Assembly: GCF_030816195.1 (NCBI RefSeq)
Contig: NZ_JAUSXS010000001.1
Coordinates: forward strand, 4,859,501-4,923,500
Direction: 5' to 3'
From: Pseudomonas sp. W4I3
GTDB lineage: Bacteria > Pseudomonadota > Gammaproteobacteria > Pseudomonadales > Pseudomonadaceae
DNA length: 64,000 bases
Position 1 is the first letter of the stretch; every line of letters begins with the position of its first letter. The position numbers and the translations under genes were made by a program. The notes under the pieces were generated by a model. That model saw nothing but the letters and a program-made list of their open reading frames with translations. It was not told the DNA's origin and ran no database searches. This document shows positions 41,822 to 50,611 of this stretch, one piece after another.

Positions 41822-43200
41822 GGCGTCATCGGGGGCAAGCCCCTTCCCACAGGGGAATGCATTCCAAGGGTGGGAGGGGGCTTGCTCCCGACAGCGGTGT
41901 CGGGGCCTGGCGCGAACAGTGCAGCTACCGCAACCGGATTGGACGGAAAGTAAAAGTGCACGTAGGAAGCCGTCATCCGCCCTTGTCGATAGACCGCCTC
42001 TGCGCCGCGTCCGCCATTGGGGCTCAGGCCACGGGCAATCGGCTGGCATTCGGTGCTGGTCAGGGAATGGTGATAGGTGTGGCCACGCAATGTGCCTTCG
42101 GGCAACTCGACACTTTGCAGCGCCAGCGCCGCCAGTTTCTTCTGCATCACCGCATCGCCCTGCAACAGGCCGAGCAGTTCGGCGCGGTTGCCGTCGACGT
42201 CGGTGAGCGAGTCCAGCAGGTACAGCATGCCGCCGCATTCGGCGAGCAAGGGCTTGCCGGTCGCATGATGAGCGCGGATGGCGTCGAGCATCGGTGTGTT
42301 TGCCGACAGGGCCTGGTGATGCAGCTCCGGGTAACCGCCAGGCAGGTAGAGGCTGTCGGTTTCCGGCAACGCACCGTCATGGATCGGCGAAAAGAAGCTC
42401 AGCTCGGCGCCCATCGCCCGCAGCAGGTCGAGACTGGCGCCGTAGGTAAACGCAAAGGCTTCGTCACGGGCCACCGCAATGCGTACCCCGGCGAGCAACG
42501 GCTCGGCGGCGATCACCTGCGGCGCGGCGAACGTCACCGGCGGTGGCAGGGCGACTTCGCAACTGCTGCCCAACGCCTGGGCGGCAGCGTCCAGGCGCAC
42601 GTCAAGGTCATTGAGTTCGCTGGCTTGCACCAGGCCCAAGTGACGGCTGGGCAATTCGATGCCGGTTTCACGCGAAAGCGCGCCGTACCAGCGCAACCCT
42701 TCGGTCAGGCTGCCCTCCAGCAACTGCGCATGGCGCAAAGTGCCGACACGGTTGGCGAGCACGCCGGCGAATGGCAGGTCCGGCTGGTAGCGCGCCAGCC
42801 CCAGCGCGAGCGCGCCAAAGGTTTGCGCCATGGCCGTGCCGTCGATCACACCCAGCACCGGCACACCGAAGTGCCGTGCCAGGTCGGCGCTGGACGGCGT
42901 GCCGTCGAACAGCCCCATCACGCCCTCGATCAGGATAAGGTCGGCCTCCCCCGCTGCTTCCCACAACAGACGTCGGCTTTCCTGCTCGCCGACCATCCAC
43001 ATGTCCAATTGATACACCGGCGCGCCGCTGGCGCGTTCGTGAATCATCGGGTCGAGGAAGTCCGGCCCGCATTTGAATACGCGCACCTTGCGCCCCAGGT
43101 TGCGGTGCAAACGCGCCAACGCCGCAGTGACGGTGGTTTTGCCCTGGCCGGACGCCGGTGCGGCGATCAATACGGCTGGGCAATGACGGGGCTGATTCAA
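41818..43200 (-). CDS. cobB: Cobyrinic acid a,c-diamide synthase CobB, REP-extended
   Basis: The 460-residue amidase has the P-loop APASGQGKTTVTAALARLHRNLG at the N-terminus and the amidotransferase Cys in LAECGGMLYLLDSL. The apparent start is TTG overlapping the cobO stop. The family end is reached at about ALFAPG (433). The last 27 residues (434-460, DTAVGSKPPP...GLPPMTP) are the translation of a REPIN and look like an acquired tail. This Pro/Gly-rich tail is not part of the fold as I know it; an effect on activity is unknown. Confidence 0.93.
   Translation of the reverse strand: MNQPRHCPAVLIAAPASGQGKTTVTAALARLHRNLGRKVRVFKCGPDFLDPMIHERASGAPVYQLDMWMVGEQESRRLLWEAAGEADLILIEGVMGLFDGTPSSADLARHFGVPVLGVIDGTAMAQTFGALALGLARYQPDLPFAGVLANRVGTLRHAQLLEGSLTEGLRWYGALSRETGIELPSRHLGLVQASELNDLDVRLDAAAQALGSSCEVALPPPVTFAAPQVIAAEPLLAGVRIAVARDEAFAFTYGASLDLLRAMGAELSFFSPIHDGALPETDSLYLPGGYPELHHQALSANTPMLDAIRAHHATGKPLLAECGGMLYLLDSLTDVDGNRAELLGLLQGDAVMQKKLAALALQSVELPEGTLRGHTYHHSLTSTECQPIARGLSPNGGRGAEAVYRQGRMTASYVHFYFPSNPVAVAALFAPGPDTAVGSKPPPTLGMHSPVGRGLPPMTP
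41825..41899. repeat. REPIN inside the 3' end of cobB
   Basis: Two REP arms in inverted order, GTCATCGGGGGCAAGCCCC (41825-41843) and GTGGGAGGGGGCTTGCTCCC (41870-41889), form the last 25 codons of cobB and the upstream region of bluB. It leaves the reading frame open and the ATGA stop-start overlap intact. Confidence 0.85.
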
Positions 43201-43808
43201 AGTTCGACGCCCTTCTGAGCCTTGATACCGGCCTGGAACGCATGCTTGAGCATGCCCATTTCGGTGACGGTATCGCCCATTTCGATCAGCTCAGGCTTGG
43301 CGCCACGGCCGGTGACCACCACGTGCTGCATCGGCGGCCGCGCTTGCAGGTCGCTGAGCACCTGGTCCAGGTCGAGGTAACCGTGCTTGAGGGCGATGTT
43401 CAGTTCGTCCAGCACCACCAGGCCGATGGCAGGGTCATTGAGCATCGCCCGGGATACGGCCCAGGCCGCTTCGGCGGCGGCGATATCGCGCTGGCGATCC
43501 TGGGTCTCCCAGGTGAATCCTTCGCCCATCACGTGAAAGCGCACCTGCCCGGGAAAACGGCGGAAAAACAACTCCTCCCCAGTGCTGTTACGGCCTTTGA
43601 TGAACTGCACCACGCCGCACTGCATGCCATGCCCCATCGCCCGGGCCAACATGCCAAAGGCCGAACTGCTTTTGCCTTTGCCGTTACCGGTCAGCACCAG
43701 CAGCAAACCGCACTCATTGGGCGAATTGGCAATGCGTTCGTCAATCACGGTTTTTTTGCGCAGCATGCGCGCCAGGTGGCGCTCGTCGCGGTCGGGGGTA
43801 TCGGTCAT
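43197..43808 (-). CDS. cobO: Cob(I)yrinic acid a,c-diamide adenosyltransferase CobO
   Basis: The 203-residue CobA/CobO-type enzyme transfers the adenosyl group of ATP to Co(I). The P-loop LTGNGKGKSSSAFGMLARAMGHG is plain and the conserved VVLDELNIALKHGYL is present. It begins with ATG at 43808, the first gene after the riboswitch. It is the lead gene of the ten-gene operon. Confidence 0.95.
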   Translation of the reverse strand: MTDTPDRDERHLARMLRKKTVIDERIANSPNECGLLLVLTGNGKGKSSSAFGMLARAMGHGMQCGVVQFIKGRNSTGEELFFRRFPGQVRFHVMGEGFTWETQDRQRDIAAAEAAWAVSRAMLNDPAIGLVVLDELNIALKHGYLDLDQVLSDLQARPPMQHVVVTGRGAKPELIEMGDTVTEMGMLKHAFQAGIKAQKGVEL

Positions 43809-43895
43809 GGCAGCTCTCCGTTGGGGCTGGACAAAAACGGCGGGCAGGAAAAAAGAAAAACAGACAGCCAAGCATCGCCCACCGTGATGCTGTTG

Positions 43896-44085
43896 AATGT
43901 TTCAGGCCGGTCTCCGGGCTCATGAGTGGCGTTAAGGCCGGCGCTGCGCCTTCCCATATCGTGTGGATACAGTGGCAGAAGGCAGCGTCTTGACTCATTT
44001 ACCGTTGCGGGGGCAGCGCCGGAATTGCGGCGGCACTGTGTACAAGTGCGCTCACTCACCGGCTTCCCTGTTTCACTCTGTTGAC
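43896..44085 (-). promoter_or_regulatory. Cobalamin (AdoCbl) riboswitch
   Basis: On the minus strand the order GGGAAGCCGGTGAG, AATTCCGGCGCTGCCCCCGC, AACGGTAAATGAGTC, GGGAAGGCGC and GAGCCCGGAGACCGGCC matches the cobalamin riboswitch core (GGGAAnCCGGTG, CnGCCCCCGCnACnGT and the B12-box-like AGACCTGCC end). It lies 88 bases upstream of cobO and should switch off the operon when adenosylcobalamin is plentiful. Confidence 0.9.
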
Positions 44086-44221
44086 GCATACGCCACAGAG
44101 CACCTGGAACAAGCCGCGAAGGTTAGTGGGTTGGGGGTGGAGCGTCAATTAAAGCTGGCTCTGTACTTGAACCATCAAGGCGATGTGCTTCTCTACCCTT
44201 ACAGGTATTCAGGAGAACACC

Positions 44222-45535
44222 ATGCATAAAACCAGACTCGCCCTACTGATCACGCTGGCCGGCACCCTCGCCGCCTGTGGCGAAAGTTCGACCTTGCAGG
44301 TGGTCGATGGCACCGGGCCCTCGCCGACGTTGCCGGAACCGAACAAGACGCTGATCCCCACCGTGAACATCGCCCCGGCTGTCGGCTGGCCCGACGGCGC
44401 CAAACCAACGGCCGCTGCTGGCACCCAAGTGGCTGCGTTCGCAGAAGGTCTGGACCATCCGCGCTGGCTGTATGTGCTGCCCAACGGCGACATCCTGGTG
44501 GCCGAGACCAACGCACCGCCCAAGCCGGATGACAGCAAGGGCGTGCGCGGCTGGGTGATGGAGAAGGTCATGGGCCGTGCGGGGGCCGGGGTGCCAAGCC
44601 CGAACCGCATCACCCTGCTGCGCGACGCGGACCACGACGGCGTCGCCGAAACACGCACGGTGTTCCTGGAAAACCTCAACTCGCCGTTCGGCATGGCCCT
44701 GGTCGGCAACGACCTGTACGTGGCGGACTCGGACAAGTTGCTGCGCTTCCCCTATCAGCCTGGCGAAACCGCGATCAAGGCGACGGGCACCAAGGTCGTC
44801 GATTTGCCCGGTGGCAGCCTCAACCATCATTGGACCAAAAACGTGATTGCCAGCCGGGATGGCAGCAAGCTGTACGTCAGCGTCGGCTCCAACAGCAACG
44901 TCGGCGAGAACGGCCTTAAAGCCGAAGAAGGCCGGGCGGCGATCTGGGAAGTCGACCGCGCCACGGGCCAGCATCGGATTTTCGCCTCAGGCCTGCGCAA
45001 CCCCAACGGCATGGCGTGGGAACCGCAAAGTGGCAAATTGTGGACGGCGGTGAACGAGCGCGATGAAATCGGCAGCGACCTGGTGCCGGACTACATCACC
45101 TCGGTCAAAGATGGCGCGTTCTACGGTTGGCCTTTCAGCTACTACGGGCAACATGTGGATGTGCGCGTCAACCCGCAGAACGCGGAACTGGTCGCCAAAG
45201 CCATTGCGCCGGATTATGCGGTGGGTCCTCATACCGCGTCGCTGGGGCTGACATTCGCCCAAGGCAACAAACTCCCGGCGCAGTTCGGCAACGGCGCGTT
45301 CATCGGCCAGCATGGTTCATGGAATCGCAAGCCGCACAGTGGTTATAAAGTGATCTTCGTGCCATTCGAAGGTGGGCAACCCAAAGGCCAGCCGGTGGAT
45401 GTGCTGACCGGGTTCCTCGACAAGGATGAGAACGCCATGGGCCGGCCGGTGGGCGTGGTGGTCGATCAGCAAGGCGCTTTGCTGGTGGCTGATGACGTGG
45501 GGAATAAGGTGTGGCGGGTGTCTGCTGCCAAATAA
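44222..45535 (+). CDS. PQQ-type sugar/sorbosone dehydrogenase-like lipoprotein
   Basis: The 437-residue protein has a lipoprotein signal with lipobox LAAC (Cys19) and a six-bladed beta-propeller resembling L-sorbosone or soluble glucose dehydrogenases: LDHPRWLYVLPNGDILVAETN, SPFGMALVGNDLYVADSDKLLRFPY, NHHWTKNVIASRDGSKLYVSVGSNSN and FASGLRNPNGMAWEP. Sorbosone dehydrogenase relatives are thought to use PQQ, but the substrate here is unknown. A good ribosome-binding site (CAGGAGA) precedes the ATG. It is on the opposite strand to the cobalamin operon and followed by a REPIN. Confidence 0.88.
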   Translation: MHKTRLALLITLAGTLAACGESSTLQVVDGTGPSPTLPEPNKTLIPTVNIAPAVGWPDGAKPTAAAGTQVAAFAEGLDHPRWLYVLPNGDILVAETNAPPKPDDSKGVRGWVMEKVMGRAGAGVPSPNRITLLRDADHDGVAETRTVFLENLNSPFGMALVGNDLYVADSDKLLRFPYQPGETAIKATGTKVVDLPGGSLNHHWTKNVIASRDGSKLYVSVGSNSNVGENGLKAEEGRAAIWEVDRATGQHRIFASGLRNPNGMAWEPQSGKLWTAVNERDEIGSDLVPDYITSVKDGAFYGWPFSYYGQHVDVRVNPQNAELVAKAIAPDYAVGPHTASLGLTFAQGNKLPAQFGNGAFIGQHGSWNRKPHSGYKVIFVPFEGGQPKGQPVDVLTGFLDKDENAMGRPVGVVVDQQGALLVADDVGNKVWRVSAAK

Positions 45536-45561
45536 CCGCACGAGAGCCAGCACAAAACCAA

Positions 45562-45651
45562 TGTGGGAGGGGGCTTGCCCCCGATAGCAGTGTGTCAGGC
45601 ACAGATACTGTGACTGATACTGCGCTATCGGGGGCAAGCCCCCTCCCACAT
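45562..45651. repeat. REPIN, intact
   Basis: TGTGGGAGGGGGCTTGCCCC (from 45563) and GGGGCAAGCCCCCTCCCACA (45631-45650) are inverted arms about 40 bases apart. Its right arm contains an uninterrupted GCTATCGGGGGCAAG, the empty form of the site occupied by the 501-bp element elsewhere. It lies between two convergent genes. Confidence 0.85.
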
Positions 45652-45668
45652 TTGGTTGGGTGTTTAGT

Positions 45669-46208
45669 TCAGGGATTGCGCGCCAGGTTTGCCGGCAACA
45701 CCCGCTTGGCGCTCAGGTAGGCATTCTGCCAATACGCCTTTGACAGGGTATCCAGCTTCACCGTACCGCCGGTCTGCGGAGCATGCACAAAACGCCCCTC
45801 CCCGACATAGATCCCTGCATGGCTCACCCGCGAGCCACCGCCGGTGGCAAAGAACAACAGGTCACCGGTTTGCAGGTTTTGCTCGCTCACGTCCTGGGCG
45901 CGCATCACGATCAGCTCGCGGGTGGTACGTGGCAGAGAGATACCGGCCGCGTCGCGGTAGACAAAGCCAATCAGGCCACTGCAATCAAACCCCGAGTCCG
46001 GCGTATTGCCGCCCCAACGGTAAGGCGTGCCGACCAGGCCCAGCGCACGGAAGAGCACATCTTCAGCCGCAGGCGAGAAATTCTGGTTGGAATAGTTGAA
46101 CACCGGCTTAGGCTTGGCTGCGACGGGCGCGGGCGGCGGCGGACGGCTTGCGCAGGCGCTGAGCAGCGCGGCGCAAACAAGCAGAATGAGGCGGGCCGAG
46201 GTCGACAT
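45669..46208 (-). CDS. NlpC/P60 (C40) lipoprotein, probable murein endopeptidase
   Basis: The 179-residue lipoprotein (lipobox LSAC, Cys19) has a Pro/Ala/Lys-rich linker and a C40 domain with Cys76 in FDCSGLI, His130 in SHAGIY and His142 in RFVHAP. The family cuts peptide cross-links of peptidoglycan, usually tail or mepS-like bonds. A paralogue of similar plan lies immediately upstream. Confidence 0.92.
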   Translation of the reverse strand: MSTSARLILLVCAALLSACASRPPPPAPVAAKPKPVFNYSNQNFSPAAEDVLFRALGLVGTPYRWGGNTPDSGFDCSGLIGFVYRDAAGISLPRTTRELIVMRAQDVSEQNLQTGDLLFFATGGGSRVSHAGIYVGEGRFVHAPQTGGTVKLDTLSKAYWQNAYLSAKRVLPANLARNP

Positions 46209-46352
46209 GGGCAGAACAATCCTGATCTGGATGCGGCTTTCGCTGCCGAACGCTGAAAACCAGAACGCGCAAGCAAAGCTCGCGCGAACGGATTACAACA
46301 ATGTCCAGGGATTCTAGCGCTTACACGTCAAACTTCAAGTATCACTTTAACT

Positions 46353-46982
46353 TTACTTACTGGCGGTAACCGTAGACGGAGCCATGGCGAGTGCACGCTT
46401 GGCTTCGATAAAGGTTTTGCTCCAGTAGCTGTCGCCCAGGTTATCGACCCGAACACCACCACTGCGACGGCTGCTGGAGTGGATAAACTGGTTATCACCC
46501 AAGTAGATACCGGCGTGGCTGACACGACCGCGACCGGCCGTACTAAAGAAAAGCAGATCACCGGGCTTGAGGTTGTTGCGCGCGACCAACGGTGCTTTCA
46601 CGTTGATCATTTCGCGGGTGGAGCGCGGCAGATTCATGCCGGCCTCTTCACGAAACAGGTAGCCGATAAAACCGCTGCAGTCGAAACCGGCTTCAGAAGT
46701 GCCGCCGAAACGGTAACGGGTACCGATCAAGGACATGCCGCGTTCGAGAATGCTGTCGGCCAGAACAGGCAGCTGGTAAGGCTTGCTGCCGGAGAAATCG
46801 GTGAGTTCTTTTTCGGTTGCCAGCTCTTCTTCATAAACAGAAGCAGACTGTGCAACAACGAATTTAGCCTGATTTTGAACCTGTGGTTTTTGCTGTTCTG
46901 CCACCTGCTGAGGGTGGGAGGCGCAACCAAACAACAGGGTAACGAGTGCGAGAGGCACGAGGGGTGCGAAGCGATTTAGCAT
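46353..46982 (-). CDS. NlpC/P60 (C40) lipoprotein, second copy
   Basis: The 209-residue lipoprotein (lipobox LFGC, Cys20) has a longer linker (about 21-85) before the C40 domain with Cys102 in FDCSGFI, His156 in SHAGIY and His168 in QFIHSS. It is a diverged duplicate of the following gene, 144 bases away on the same strand. The pair is like the Spr/MepS-type hydrolases of other Gammaproteobacteria. Confidence 0.92.
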   Translation of the reverse strand: MLNRFAPLVPLALVTLLFGCASHPQQVAEQQKPQVQNQAKFVVAQSASVYEEELATEKELTDFSGSKPYQLPVLADSILERGMSLIGTRYRFGGTSEAGFDCSGFIGYLFREEAGMNLPRSTREMINVKAPLVARNNLKPGDLLFFSTAGRGRVSHAGIYLGDNQFIHSSSRRSGGVRVDNLGDSYWSKTFIEAKRALAMAPSTVTASK

Positions 46983-47195
46983 GGGCACGACCGTGGCTGA
47001 TGTGTAAAGAAGGCGAGACTATGCCCTCTATCACATCGATTTGCAAATTCAATCGAGCTCTTTGTGACTTCTCGTTTGGACTATGCCATCTAAGCCCTCA
47101 ATCCCCGATACCTGCCTGACGCGTGGCCAAACCGGCTAGAACGCAGGTTTTCTGGCGCCTGGAATTTGCCAGAAGCCTGGAAACACAAGGCCTGT

Positions 47196-47900
47196 CTACC
47201 AGCCGAGGGTTTCCTTGAGGAAGGGAATGGTGAGCTTGCGCTGGGCCTGCAACGAGGCCTGGTCGAGCTGTTCGAGCAAATCGAACAGTGCGCTCATGCT
47301 GCGCGTGCCACGGGTGAGGATGAAGTGGCCGACTTCGTCGGTCAGGTGCAGGCCGCGACGCGAGGCGCGCAGTTGCAGGGCACGTAACTTGTCCTCATCG
47401 GACAACGGGCGCATCTGGAAAATCAGCGCCAGCGTGAGGCGCGACTTGAGGTCGGCCAGCTTCACCGGCAGCTCGCGCGGCGACGTCGACGCGGCGATCA
47501 GCAGGCGCCGACCACTGTCGCGCAGGCGGTTGAACAGATGAAACAGCGCCTCTTCCCAATCGGCCTTGCCTGCAATGGCTTGCAGATCGTCCAGACACAC
47601 CAGTTCGTACTGTTCGAGGTTGTCGAAGATGCCGACACCATGGTCCATCAGCTCAGCCAGGGGCAGGTAGACCGCCGGTTCGCCCATTTGCTCGAAGCGC
47701 AGGCACGCGGCCTGCAGCAAGTGGGTACGCCCTACGCCATGCTTGCCCCACAGATAGATCAGGCTTTCAGTCCACCCGGCGTCGGCTTCGCAGAGGCGCT
47801 CGACATAGCCGAGTGCAGCGGCATTGGCGCCTGGGTAGTAATTGATAAAGGTAGCGTCGTCACGCAGACGCACACCTAGGGGCAGCTGAATCGGTTTCAT
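47196..47900 (-). CDS. hda: DnaA regulatory inactivator Hda
   Basis: The 234-residue AAA+ protein resembles DnaA domain III and stimulates ATP hydrolysis by DnaA after initiation together with the beta clamp. It starts MKPIQLPLGVRL, whose QLPLGV segment is the clamp-binding motif, and has a Walker A-like WGKHGVGRTHLL and LVCLDDLQAIAGKADWEEALFHLFN. The Walker A lysine is replaced by arginine (GRT), as in other Hda homologues of Pseudomonas. Confidence 0.93.
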   Translation of the reverse strand: MKPIQLPLGVRLRDDATFINYYPGANAAALGYVERLCEADAGWTESLIYLWGKHGVGRTHLLQAACLRFEQMGEPAVYLPLAELMDHGVGIFDNLEQYELVCLDDLQAIAGKADWEEALFHLFNRLRDSGRRLLIAASTSPRELPVKLADLKSRLTLALIFQMRPLSDEDKLRALQLRASRRGLHLTDEVGHFILTRGTRSMSALFDLLEQLDQASLQAQRKLTIPFLKETLGW

Positions 47901-48070
47901 GCTGACTGAACGGCTCCCATCGAACCGTGAGTGGCCTCTGTGTAAAGTTTGCAAAGTTTATACTCGTGGCGCTGGGTGCACAATGCAGCAGACCATAAGC
48001 AAAATCAAAGGTTTGCGTTAACTTGCAGGTTTACGTGGATTGTTTGACGCCCTCCTCCCCTTAAACAACA

Positions 48071-48092
48071 AACCCGGCCATGAGCCGGGTTT
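48071..48092 (-). terminator. Terminator after the PerM-type gene
   Basis: AACCCGGC-CATGA-GCCGGGTT with a T-rich run on the minus strand. It ends perM-type transcripts 12 bases after the stop. Confidence 0.75.
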
Positions 48093-48104
48093 GTGTTATC
48101 GCGC

Positions 48105-49178
48105 TTACAGGTCGGGGTCTTCAACCCCCGTGTACACGTCCGAATCCTTGTACAAATCGTGGACATGCCGCACCAGCACCATGATCACTGCAGCCACCGG
48201 CAGCGCCAGCAGGATGCCGGTGAAGCCGAACAACTCACCGCCCGCCAGGATCGCAAAAATCACCGCCACGGGATGCAGGCCGATACGGTCTCCCACCAGC
48301 AGCGGCGTCAGCACCATGCCTTCCAGCGCCTGGCCGACCATGAACACCGCGACAATCCCCAGCATCGGGTACAGGTCACCGCCGAACTGGAACAGCCCCG
48401 CCACCAGCGCCGCACCGATGCCGATCACGAAACCCATGTACGGCACGATCGCAGCCAGGCCGGCGATCAGGCCGATCAACAGGCCCAGCTCCAGGCCGAT
48501 CGCCATCAAGCCGGCGGCGTAGATAATGCCCAGCGCCAGCATCACCAGCAATTGCCCGCGCACGAACGCGCCCAGCACCTCATGACACTCGCCCGCCAGG
48601 GACACGATGCGCTCCTCGCGGTCGCGCGGCAGCAGGCTGCGGATCTTGGCCACCATGATGTCCCAGTCACGCAGCAAGTAGAACGCCACCACCGGGATCA
48701 GCACCAGGTTGGTCAGCCAGCCGATCAGCGCCAGGCTCGAAGCGGTGGCCTGGCTGAGCACCACACCGACGATATCGGTGGTCTTGTCCATGTGCTCGCT
48801 GATCGCCGCCTTGACCTTGTCGAACTTCCAGAACCCGTCCGACAGCCCCAGCTTGGCCTGGGCCCACGGCATGGCCGTGTGCTGCAACCAATCGAGCATT
48901 TGTGGCGCCAGTTCGTACAGCCGATACAGCTGCTTGGCCAGCATCGGCACCAGCACCAACACCAGGCCGGTGATGATCAGCGTGAACAAGGCAAACACCG
49001 CGACCACACCCAAGGTTCGCGACAGGCCAGCTTTCTCCAGGCGATCCACCACGGGATCGAACAGATAGGCGAGCAGCAACGCAACCAGAAACGGCGTCAG
49101 GATCGAATGCAGCAAGAACACAAAAACGCACAGCAGGACAATCCCGCCAAGCCACACCCAACGACGCGTATCCGCCAT
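48105..49178 (-). CDS. AI-2E transporter / PerM family permease
   Basis: The 357-residue inner-membrane protein has about eight hydrophobic segments, including the opening WVWLGGIVLLCVFVFLLHSI and the conserved YFLLRDWD motif followed by the GxxxxGLxxxIPYxG-like YMGFVIGIGAALVAGLF. The family was first named for autoinducer-2 export but the substrates vary; here nothing points to AI-2. It lies between the DUF2066 gene and hda on the same strand. Confidence 0.88.
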   Translation of the reverse strand: MADTRRWVWLGGIVLLCVFVFLLHSILTPFLVALLLAYLFDPVVDRLEKAGLSRTLGVVAVFALFTLIITGLVLVLVPMLAKQLYRLYELAPQMLDWLQHTAMPWAQAKLGLSDGFWKFDKVKAAISEHMDKTTDIVGVVLSQATASSLALIGWLTNLVLIPVVAFYLLRDWDIMVAKIRSLLPRDREERIVSLAGECHEVLGAFVRGQLLVMLALGIIYAAGLMAIGLELGLLIGLIAGLAAIVPYMGFVIGIGAALVAGLFQFGGDLYPMLGIVAVFMVGQALEGMVLTPLLVGDRIGLHPVAVIFAILAGGELFGFTGILLALPVAAVIMVLVRHVHDLYKDSDVYTGVEDPDL

Positions 49179-49230
49179 AAACCACTTCCTCTGTTATTGA
49201 CTTGCCGCTTCTATATAGAAGGAAGGCCAC

Positions 49231-50271
49231 TTACCAACGAAAACGTAACTGCGCCTGAGGCTCAGGCGCGGCGACCGGTTGGGCGCCATCGGCCGCTGGC
49301 TGCTGGGCGGGGGATTCACCGGCCGGCACTTCCTGCAACTTGGCCAGGCTCAACTGGATACGCAACTGATCGGCGCTGCCATTGACGCGATACACAATGC
49401 GACTGCCATCGACCCGCTGCGGCTGACCACCAAAGGGCTCCAGCAGACGACCCAGCACGGCGTAACGCTCCAGGGTCATGCCTTGCACCTCAAGCAACTG
49501 TTCGGCGCTGACCCCCGGCTTGACCGCAAAACGCGGCGCGAGCTTTTGGCTGACCGCGAGCAATACGGCATCGGCAACCGCGCCAGTGTCAGCGCCCTGG
49601 ACGCTGCCCTGCTCGGTTTTATCGCCCAGCCACAGGCGCCATTTGGCTTGCCACTGGTTGCCTTCCTGGCGCGCATGAACCGCCAGCAACGCATCGGCGC
49701 CGTAGCGCTCGGAGGCGGCGCGCAGCGGCGTGGCGTCAGCACTTTCCAGGTTCGGCGCAGTGGCGACCACCTGCTCGTCCAGATCACCCAGCGGCAGGCG
49801 CAGCGGCAAGCCTCGGTGCTGGGCCGCCCGGCGCAGTGTTTGAGCCACCGCCTGGCCGTCGCCGACCAGGCTGCTGCCTTCGGTAGAGTCGTTCAGCCAC
49901 CAGCCGAGGATTGAGGGTCGATTGCTGCCCCAGATCGCCAGCCCGGCGTCACGCAACGCACGATCGGTGCTGACCGGGTCGAAATCCACTTGCAGGCTTT
50001 CCGGCGGCCCGGCGTCGTAGCCGTATTGGCTGATGATTTGTTGCGGATCCTTGCGGATCGCCGCCAGGCCTGGGCCCTCGGCGGCCTTGGCATCACCGGT
50101 CAAGCGGATGACCAGGGTCTGCACGGCGCGCTGCGTGGCCTGGTCGCGCTCTTGGGGCGACTGGCTGCTGACCGGTTCGAGGACTTGATAGAGGCCATTG
50201 AGGGTTTCGGCATGACTCGCCAGGCTGACCAATGACAAGCAGCCTACAAAAAAGAATTTACACAGACGCAT
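49231..50271 (-). CDS. DUF2066 family exported protein
   Basis: The 346-residue protein has a signal peptide (MRLCKFFFVGCLSLVSLASHA, mature start ETLNGLYQVLEPV). The family pattern QSPQERDQATQRAVQTLVIRLTGDAKAAEGPGL and the later IWGSNRPSILGWWL match DUF2066, of unknown function, commonly adjacent to the PerM gene and hda in Pseudomonas. It is divergent from purM across 340 bases. Confidence 0.87.
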   Translation of the reverse strand: MRLCKFFFVGCLSLVSLASHAETLNGLYQVLEPVSSQSPQERDQATQRAVQTLVIRLTGDAKAAEGPGLAAIRKDPQQIISQYGYDAGPPESLQVDFDPVSTDRALRDAGLAIWGSNRPSILGWWLNDSTEGSSLVGDGQAVAQTLRRAAQHRGLPLRLPLGDLDEQVVATAPNLESADATPLRAASERYGADALLAVHARQEGNQWQAKWRLWLGDKTEQGSVQGADTGAVADAVLLAVSQKLAPRFAVKPGVSAEQLLEVQGMTLERYAVLGRLLEPFGGQPQRVDGSRIVYRVNGSADQLRIQLSLAKLQEVPAGESPAQQPAADGAQPVAAPEPQAQLRFRW

Positions 50272-50611
50272 GGAAGATTCCCGAACGACAAATTTAGCGG
50301 CTGGAACAGACCGCGTGAACTCGGTTTGGCAAGGCTGTGACACAGCGACCGGTAAAACATTCACAGGTCTGGGTAAGTTTAATGCTGTCACAACGATAGC
50401 GGGTTCAAGGCTATACCTTAATACGCGCCATTACCGGCCCGATTCGGTTTTTTTTAAGCTCATATGCCCTGCCCGTCGGCCCGAGGATGGCCGCTGCCCC
50501 TCAAGCCTGATAAAATCGCGCGCCTTCGCAGACCGTCAACGGCTGGGCCTTTTACAAAAAGTGCCTGCCGGCTCGGTCGTTACCCAGAAATCCCCCCTAA
50601 AGGCCTGGATC
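50272..50611. other. Divergent promoter region of the DUF2066 gene and purM
   Basis: No gene, repeat or terminator is seen. An AT-rich run near 50446-50465 (CGGTTTTTTTTAAGCTCAT) is a likely promoter zone for purM. Frames open upstream of purM here lack family similarity. Confidence 0.5.

Noticed and set aside
45562..45651. Possible intact site for an element already excised
   Set aside because: It is simply an ordinary REPIN; no footprint (duplicated GCTATCGGGG) remains.
50270..50611. Upstream extension of the purM frame
   Set aside because: No similarity of the extra residues to PurM; the ATG at 50612 gives the standard N-terminus.
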